DNA of 64,000 bases. Origin: Bacteroidota bacterium. GTDB lineage: Bacteria > Bacteroidota > Bacteroidia > 2-12-FULL-35-15. Positions 59,587 to 64,000 of this stretch are shown in pieces; position 1 is the stretch's first letter, and each line of letters starts with the position of its first letter. The stretch lies in contig JAOQAE010000003.1 of NCBI GenBank assembly GCA_025963725.1, positions 434,001 through 498,000 of the forward strand, read 5' to 3'. The position numbers were made by a program, and so were the translations under genes. Below the pieces are notes generated by a model. The model ran no database searches. It had not been told where the DNA came from and saw only the letters and a list, made by a program, of their open reading frames with translations.

Positions 59587-60874
59587 TCACTTTTTAATTC
59601 TTTTTCTTTTAATCTCCATCGCCGGAAGTTCCCAAACCCTCACTTACCAGGCCGTGGTCGAAGCTGCCTTAAAGAATAATTTTGATATCCAGATCGCGAA
59701 GAACAATGCCACTATTGCCGAAACACAAAACACATACGGCAATGCGGGCTTCCTTCCACGCCTCGACCTGATCGCCAGCGGGAACTTTGCGAACAACGCT
59801 ACCAGGCAGGAATTTTCGAGCGGGCTCAGCGTCGACAAGAGCGGCGTGAACTCCAGCAATGTAAGCGCGGGCGCCTATCTCAACTGGACGATCTTCGATG
59901 GAATGAAAATGTTCGCCACAAAGCAGCGCCTCGAATACCTTGAGGAAAGCGGACAACTAAGCTTAAAGCTCCAGATCGAGAACACGATCCAGGATGTTAC
60001 GCTTGCATACTTCCAGGTGGTGAAGCAGGAGCAGCTCATCAAAGGCATCCTCTCCGCAAAGGCAGTATCGGAAGAACGCATTAAGATCGCGGAAAAAAAA
60101 CAGGCGCTCGGCTCCGGCTCCAACGTTGAGCTTTTACAGGCGAAGCTGGACCTTAACGCACAAAAGGCCAATCTCATTACCCAAAGAAACCTCCTGAACC
60201 AATACAAAGGCGACCTGCTGATCTTATTAAAAAGCGATCCGTATTCCACATTCACCGTCGATTCCGTTTTTGCTTTTACCGAGATCAAATCCGCCGAGGA
60301 GATCAAAGCTAACATTGAAAAAACAAACACCGCCATGCTGCTTGCGCAGAAAAATGTTTCTGTTGCCAACCAGTATGTAAAAGAGTTGCGGGCACAGTAT
60401 CTTCCGAAGCTCGACATCGGCGCCAGCTACCAGTTCGGCCGCAGCCAGAGCACGGCAGGACTTGCATTATACAACCAGAACCAGGGGCTGAACTACGGGT
60501 TCACATTTACATGGAACCTTTTCAATGGGCTCAACACCAGCAACCAAATTAAAGTTGCGAAGCTGGATCTTGAGAACAACAGCCTGTACGTGGAAAGCAC
60601 TAAGTACATGCTGTTCTCCGGCGCAAACATTGCCTATACCCGCTGGCTGGGCGATAAGGAAATGCTGGCGCTCGAAGAGGAGAACATCAAGCTCGCAGAA
60701 GAAAGCATGAAGATCACCACCGAACGGATGCGCCTCGGCCTCGGCAATTACCTCGAGATCAAAGAAAGCCAGAAAACGTATGAAGAAGCGATCACGCGCC
60801 TTGTAAATGCGCGCTTCAACCTGAAGGTTTCGGAAACGGAGCTGAGAAAATTAACGGGAGAGTTGCTGAAGTAA
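59579..60874 (+). CDS. TolC-family outer-membrane factor
   Basis: A 431-residue outer-membrane channel protein with a signal peptide (MRNHFLILFLLISIAGSSQ). It consists of two repeats of coiled-coil hairpins (FDIQIAKNNATIAETQNTYGNAGFLPRLDL, AEKKQALGSGSNVELLQAKLDLNAQKANL and the second copy AQKNVSVANQYVKELRAQYLPKLDIGASYQFG, MRLGLGNYLEIKESQKTYEEAITRL). Such proteins form the trimeric exit duct of RND pumps. It overlaps the pump gene by 8 bases, confirming a tripartite system encoded in one operon. Confidence 0.93.
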   Translation: MRNHFLILFLLISIAGSSQTLTYQAVVEAALKNNFDIQIAKNNATIAETQNTYGNAGFLPRLDLIASGNFANNATRQEFSSGLSVDKSGVNSSNVSAGAYLNWTIFDGMKMFATKQRLEYLEESGQLSLKLQIENTIQDVTLAYFQVVKQEQLIKGILSAKAVSEERIKIAEKKQALGSGSNVELLQAKLDLNAQKANLITQRNLLNQYKGDLLILLKSDPYSTFTVDSVFAFTEIKSAEEIKANIEKTNTAMLLAQKNVSVANQYVKELRAQYLPKLDIGASYQFGRSQSTAGLALYNQNQGLNYGFTFTWNLFNGLNTSNQIKVAKLDLENNSLYVESTKYMLFSGANIAYTRWLGDKEMLALEEENIKLAEESMKITTERMRLGLGNYLEIKESQKTYEEAITRLVNARFNLKVSETELRKLTGELLK

Positions 60875-60891
60875 TATTCTGCTCACCTTGA

Positions 60892-60977
60892 GAAGATTCT
60901 TCACTCCGCTTTGCTGCGTTCAGAATGACAAAGCATCCGGCAATACGTGATGTTATCCTGAGCGAAGCGAATGGATC
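60892..60977. repeat. Inverted REP-like intergenic repeat
   Basis: The left arm AGATTCTTCACTCCGC...TTCAGAATGACA (60892-60930) and the right arm TGTTATCCTGAGCGAAGCGA...GGATCT (60950-60977) are approximate reverse complements. This matches the widespread AGATTCTTCGC...CAGAATGACA kind of intergenic repeat. It lies between the convergent efflux operon and the next gene. Confidence 0.6.
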
Positions 60978-61000
60978 TTACAATAAGCATGGGGCTTTTA

Positions 61001-62491
61001 TCAACCCCATTTCCCCTTCCCTTCCGCCTTCTTCTGCTCTATCCATTCCAGGAAATCAAATGTTTTGTTCAGCAGCTCTTCATTGGAGCGCTGCTGTTTT
61101 TTTTTGATCTCCGAGATCTTTTTCTTCAGCAGCTCTTTATTCTTGGCAGTCGGATTGTCTTCAAAGATCACACGCAGCGCTTCAAGAATATCCGATTGTA
61201 ATTTAAATGCCGTTTCCTGCGCAAGCATCCTCTTTGTCGCATTCAGGCGGTTCTCAAAAAGCCAGTCGTTCGATTCAAACAGCACGATGAGGTACAACAA
61301 TCGCGTGTTCAGCTGAAGCTCCTTCCTGAAATAAACATCCTGGCCTGCATTCAGGATCCTGTTCAGCCATTTGATCGCGGAGCTGTGATTTCCAGCCATG
61401 AGGTCGGCCACAGCCATAAAGAAAAGAAGGTCGTACAAAACAGGACTGAATGAGGGTTTTGTTTTTTTCACCTCCGCCTCCACTTTTTTTATCACCCTCA
61501 GGCCTTCCTCCACATTGCCTAATTTATAATGCAGGTACAATTCATTCTCCGCCGTGTTCAGAAAATTAATGCGCTGCACAATGGGGTTCTTAATGCCATG
61601 CGCCTGCAGAAAAAAGCGCTGCTTGCGGATGAGCCCTTCCGCCACATCGTATTTCCGCAATACAAACATGCCGTTCACGAGGTTATTATAATTGGTGTGG
61701 TAGATCAGCGGAAGGTCCTTGATGAATTGCGGCGCCTCGTCCATGATCTTCTTGATCTCCCGGTAGCAGGCAAAGCGCTCCTGCTGGTTGTTCTTCACCG
61801 AAAATAAAAGTCCGCGCGCCGAATGAAAATAATAATTGATCCAGAAGCTGGTCTTCTCCTTTTCCTTCGGGTACAGCTGCTTCACCCGCTTTTCACTCTC
61901 GGTGATCAATGCCTTTGAAACATTTCCCTTGTCGACCTGGATCTGGATATTGAAGGCCAGCTGCATGAATGCCGATTGTGTCCTCACAATATCAAGGATG
62001 CGGATCTCCTCATCAAAATTCCGGTAAAGGTTCTTTTCCTCTTCATCCTTAATGTAAATGAGCGTTTCCCAGCGCAGGATCAGGAGCAGCACAGAAAATT
62101 TCTCGAGGCTGTACGCTTCTTTCTTGGAGCGGTTGATGAGCTTCTTGCACTGGTCGAAAAGGCCTTTGTTATACAGGATCTCGATCGCGATAAGGATGTT
62201 GCAGTACCGTGCGAGAAAGGTTTTTTCCTTGTAGAAAAAAGTAAGGCTGTCGAGCACATTGTGATAGAGGTAATTTTTTTCCGAAGGAAGGTGCTTAATG
62301 AATGTTTCCCCTTCGAAATTTTTTTTCAGCGCTGCTTCGTTATAGCTGTCCTGCCTGCCGATCGCGTCGAACAAGCGGAGGTAATTGTTCTTTTTACCGA
62401 TCACATGGCGGGAGGAATAGATCTTGAAATACCTCTTTTCAGACATGTTCATGCTTTGGATCAGCTGGTGGAGCTCTTCGGATGGTGTCAT
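61001..62491 (-). CDS. Large helical protein of unknown function
   Basis: A 496-residue soluble protein with no signal peptide, membrane helix or familiar motif. It is mainly alpha-helical with a TPR-like texture: repeated helix pairs with small/large residue patterns (LFDQCKKLINRSKKEAYSLEKFSVLLLILRWETL; KALITESEKRVKQLYPKEKEK; YKLGNVEEGLRVIKKVEAEVKK). The last 60 residues are Lys/Glu-rich and coiled. Similar unassigned proteins of about 500 residues are frequent in Bacteroidota. It may be a scaffold or adaptor. The gene is monocistronic, with the perfect-consensus promoter at 62587 pointing the other way behind it. Confidence 0.65.
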   Translation of the reverse strand: MTPSEELHQLIQSMNMSEKRYFKIYSSRHVIGKKNNYLRLFDAIGRQDSYNEAALKKNFEGETFIKHLPSEKNYLYHNVLDSLTFFYKEKTFLARYCNILIAIEILYNKGLFDQCKKLINRSKKEAYSLEKFSVLLLILRWETLIYIKDEEEKNLYRNFDEEIRILDIVRTQSAFMQLAFNIQIQVDKGNVSKALITESEKRVKQLYPKEKEKTSFWINYYFHSARGLLFSVKNNQQERFACYREIKKIMDEAPQFIKDLPLIYHTNYNNLVNGMFVLRKYDVAEGLIRKQRFFLQAHGIKNPIVQRINFLNTAENELYLHYKLGNVEEGLRVIKKVEAEVKKTKPSFSPVLYDLLFFMAVADLMAGNHSSAIKWLNRILNAGQDVYFRKELQLNTRLLYLIVLFESNDWLFENRLNATKRMLAQETAFKLQSDILEALRVIFEDNPTAKNKELLKKKISEIKKKQQRSNEELLNKTFDFLEWIEQKKAEGKGKWG

Positions 62492-62586
62492 ATATACAAG
62501 AATAATACAACCAAAATACAGCGAATCCGGGATAAAAACAAATCATACCCTTAAATCAGACTTCCAAGAATGAGTGCTTTTTACTC

Positions 62587-62616
62587 TTGACCCGGGATTC
62601 GGCTGACCTATTTTTG
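62587..62616 (+). promoter_or_regulatory. Perfect Bacteroidota promoter TTG-N19-TATTTTTG
   Basis: TTG at 62587-62589, 19 bases, and TATTTTTG at 62609-62616. Spacing and both elements match the -33/-7 consensus exactly. It is 196 bases upstream of the following gene, leaving a long leader that carries a mini-open frame and two hairpins. Confidence 0.75.
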
Positions 62617-62652
62617 AGTAAAGGATAACAAAAAAACAAAACCACATACATC

Positions 62653-62691
62653 ATGAAAACTGCTCAATTCATCTGCGTAATTATTTTCTAA
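62653..62691 (+). CDS. 12-codon leader open frame
   Basis: Encodes MKTAQFICVIIF between the perfect promoter and two hairpins. A mini-open frame in a long leader followed by a hairpin with a T-rich tail is the layout of translation-coupled attenuators. It is preceded by an A-rich stretch as are other starts in this window. It could be chance. Confidence 0.3.
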   Translation: MKTAQFICVIIF

Positions 62692-62698
62692 GGCAGGC

Positions 62699-62713
62699 GC
62701 TACATGCTGTAGC
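62699..62713 (+). promoter_or_regulatory. Short hairpin GCTACA-TGC-TGTAGC in the leader
   Basis: A perfect 6-bp stem with a 3-nt loop, located just after the mini-open frame stop and before the larger hairpin. Confidence 0.35.
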
Positions 62714-62729
62714 TCCCGCATTTATTGCG

Positions 62730-62770
62730 ATTCCGGGTTCCGTTCGAACGGGGCCGGAATTTTATATTTT
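62730..62770 (+). terminator. Terminator-like hairpin in the leader of the last gene
   Basis: ATTCCGG (62730-62736) pairs with CCGGAAT (62754-62760), with an inner CCGT/ACGG stem, followed by TTTATATTTT. It is a plausible attenuator or the end of a short RNA. It precedes the gene start by about 50 bases. Confidence 0.5.
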
Positions 62771-62811
62771 ACTCATCGTCATCTTTTTTTATACACATTA
62801 ATACTGACCCA

Positions 62812-64000
62812 ATGAAAAAGATTGTTGCACCTCTCCTCGGATTATTAATGCTGGCCTGTATTTCCGGCTCTCTTGCACAAACCACCTTCCGCCTCAGCTA
62901 TGATGTGGGCGCATTCGACATTGCAGGCGGAATGGTTGAAAATCCTGCCGGTGAATTTGTTGTAGCCGGGCTCAACAATTCTTTCGGGCCGTATTACGGG
63001 AATGCGATCAAGTTTGATGCATCGGGAACTGTTACATGGGCAAAGGCTTATACCGGCGGCTTTGCAACCAACTTTTCCGACATTAAGAATGTAAGCGCTG
63101 CCAACGGCGGAGGATACATCATTACCGGCTCTTCCACCAGCGGAGGCGGCGGCGCCCTGCTTGTGCGCATTGATAATTCAGGCGCCATCACATGGGCAAA
63201 GCGCTACCAGCTTCCCGACAAGCCTACCGGCAATGCATCCAGCGAATACGGATCATCCGTTATTGAAACTTCCGACGGAGGCTTTCTTGTTGGCGGCGGC
63301 GTTGATTATTTCTGGGACGGAGCAAGCGCAACAACAGTGGATACTACAAGCGCGCTGGCATTTAAGGTGGATGGCTCAGGGAACCTGCTTTGGAACAAGG
63401 TATGGACACTGACCAACCCTACAAAAGCGGATGAGCATTACATTAATGATGTTGCAGAATCTGCCGACGGCTATTTCTTTGTAGGTGAATCTGCCGATGA
63501 AACACAGGCATACGACAGCGATGGCGACCTGCCGCGTGATGCGCTCCTGATCAAAACCGACAAGGCAACCGGCGCCACCACTTACATCCGGCGATGGGGA
63601 CACGGAGGAACTTCTTCACAGGGAATTAACTCCTGCTTAAAATTAAGCACCGGGAATATTTTACTTGGCGGCTATGATGATGTGCATTCTTTTCTTGTCA
63701 GCATCAGCGGCACAGGCTCGGTTACACCAACCGTGATCTTTAACAGGAGATTGAACGGAAGCGCTTTCGGCAGCATCTATGTGATCCAGGATATTATGGA
63801 AAATGCCGACGGAAATTATTCACTCATCGGCACGCAGATCAATCCCTTCTCTTTCCCTGTAGCGCTGAATACAATGATCGTAAAGCTCAACAGCTCAACA
63901 AGTGCGCTGGTATTCGGCAGGACGTATGCCCCTATCGGCTTGTCTGCCATCTTACCCGAAGGCGGGCTTTGCAGTGACCAGGGTTATTACATCTGCATGA
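62812..64000 (+). CDS. Secreted beta-propeller-like protein, 3' end outside window
   Basis: The frame is open from ATG 62812 to the end of the window, 396 codons so far. It has a signal peptide (MKKIVAPLLGLLMLACISGSLAQ). The body has repeats of the form GGMVENPAGEFVVAGL, NGGGYIITGSST, SDGGFLVGGGVDYFW, SADGYFFVGES and NADGNYSLIGTQ, each a short beta blade with GG.F/Y..GG texture, i.e. a Kelch- or SBBP-like propeller. Most similar proteins in this group carry a T9SS sorting domain at the end, which lies outside the window. A structured leader and strong promoter precede it. Confidence 0.8.
   Translation, partial: MKKIVAPLLGLLMLACISGSLAQTTFRLSYDVGAFDIAGGMVENPAGEFVVAGLNNSFGPYYGNAIKFDASGTVTWAKAYTGGFATNFSDIKNVSAANGGGYIITGSSTSGGGGALLVRIDNSGAITWAKRYQLPDKPTGNASSEYGSSVIETSDGGFLVGGGVDYFWDGASATTVDTTSALAFKVDGSGNLLWNKVWTLTNPTKADEHYINDVAESADGYFFVGESADETQAYDSDGDLPRDALLIKTDKATGATTYIRRWGHGGTSSQGINSCLKLSTGNILLGGYDDVHSFLVSISGTGSVTPTVIFNRRLNGSAFGSIYVIQDIMENADGNYSLIGTQINPFSFPVALNTMIVKLNSSTSALVFGRTYAPIGLSAILPEGGLCSDQGYYICM

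Noticed and set aside
62653..62691. Considered as a histidine- or tryptophan-type amino-acid attenuator peptide
   Set aside because: The 12-residue peptide has no run of one amino acid, and the downstream gene is a surface protein, not a biosynthetic enzyme.
1..64000. CRISPR arrays, rRNA genes and insertion sequences
   Set aside because: No regularly spaced repeats with unique spacers, no rRNA sequence and no transposase frames were seen.

Overview
The window is a chromosomal stretch of a Bacteroidota bacterium. The evidence is five secreted proteins with type IX secretion (T9SS) C-terminal sorting domains of the YPNP...YD..GK type, a GG-leader peptide with grasp-with-spasm maturases, promoter elements of the TTG-N19-TAnnTTTG type, very few Shine-Dalgarno sequences, and short palindromic dispersed repeats between genes. 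GC content is moderate except for an AT-rich block at about 12.4-16.9 kb. Genus or family cannot be fixed from the sequence alone.

Layout. 0-2.6 kb: the end of a TlpA-like thioredoxin, a repeat-rich gap and two small lipoproteins. 2.6-6.7 kb: a RiPP locus of the grasp-with-spasm type (regulator, GG-leader precursor peptide, DUF6624 protein, ATP-grasp maturase, small membrane protein, SPASM maturase). 6.7-12.2 kb: housekeeping genes (rRNA methyltransferase-like, TPR/SpoIIE phosphatase, gltX, folB). 12.29 kb: tRNA-Cys, followed by an AT-rich island with a broken Nmad2-like gene and a two-gene restriction-modification system, closed by an imperfect copy of the tRNA 3' end. 17.3-27.8 kb: a giant LamG adhesin-like T9SS cargo, two histidine kinases with a response regulator, and another T9SS cargo. 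27.8-34.9 kb: GH10 xylanase, Crp/Fnr regulator, HD hydrolase, a fused CoaD-CoaE enzyme, an RtcB-PrfH ribosome-repair pair, DoxX and AHSA1 proteins. 35-38.7 kb: ECF sigma factor, membrane protein with anti-sigma topology, GldM-like protein, phosphoribosyltransferase. 38.7-50.7 kb: a polysaccharide region containing a secreted GH26, a cation efflux protein, a degenerate PAP2 protein, a 1279-residue fusion of a GT2 polysaccharide synthase with a GH26-like and a second glycosidase domain, a membrane alkaline-phosphatase-superfamily transferase with an N-terminal carbohydrate-binding-like module, and a convergent secreted glycosidase related to the C-terminal part of the fusion. 50.7-54.8 kb: two T9SS cargos and LpxR. 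54.9-60.9 kb: marR-MFP-RND-OMF efflux operon. 61-64 kb: a large unknown protein and the start of a secreted beta-propeller-like protein behind a structured leader.

The most striking candidate system is the synthase-glycosidase fusion and its partners (43.07-50.69 kb). It looks like a machine that polymerises a beta-glycan, passes it through the inner membrane to extracytoplasmic glycosidase-fold domains on the same chain, and may decorate it with phospho-groups, by analogy with cellulose synthase and BcsG. Other points worth a look are the RiPP locus, with its precursor bracketed by hairpins and an unrecognised 64-residue membrane protein, the CoaD-CoaE fusion, and the restriction island next to tRNA-Cys.
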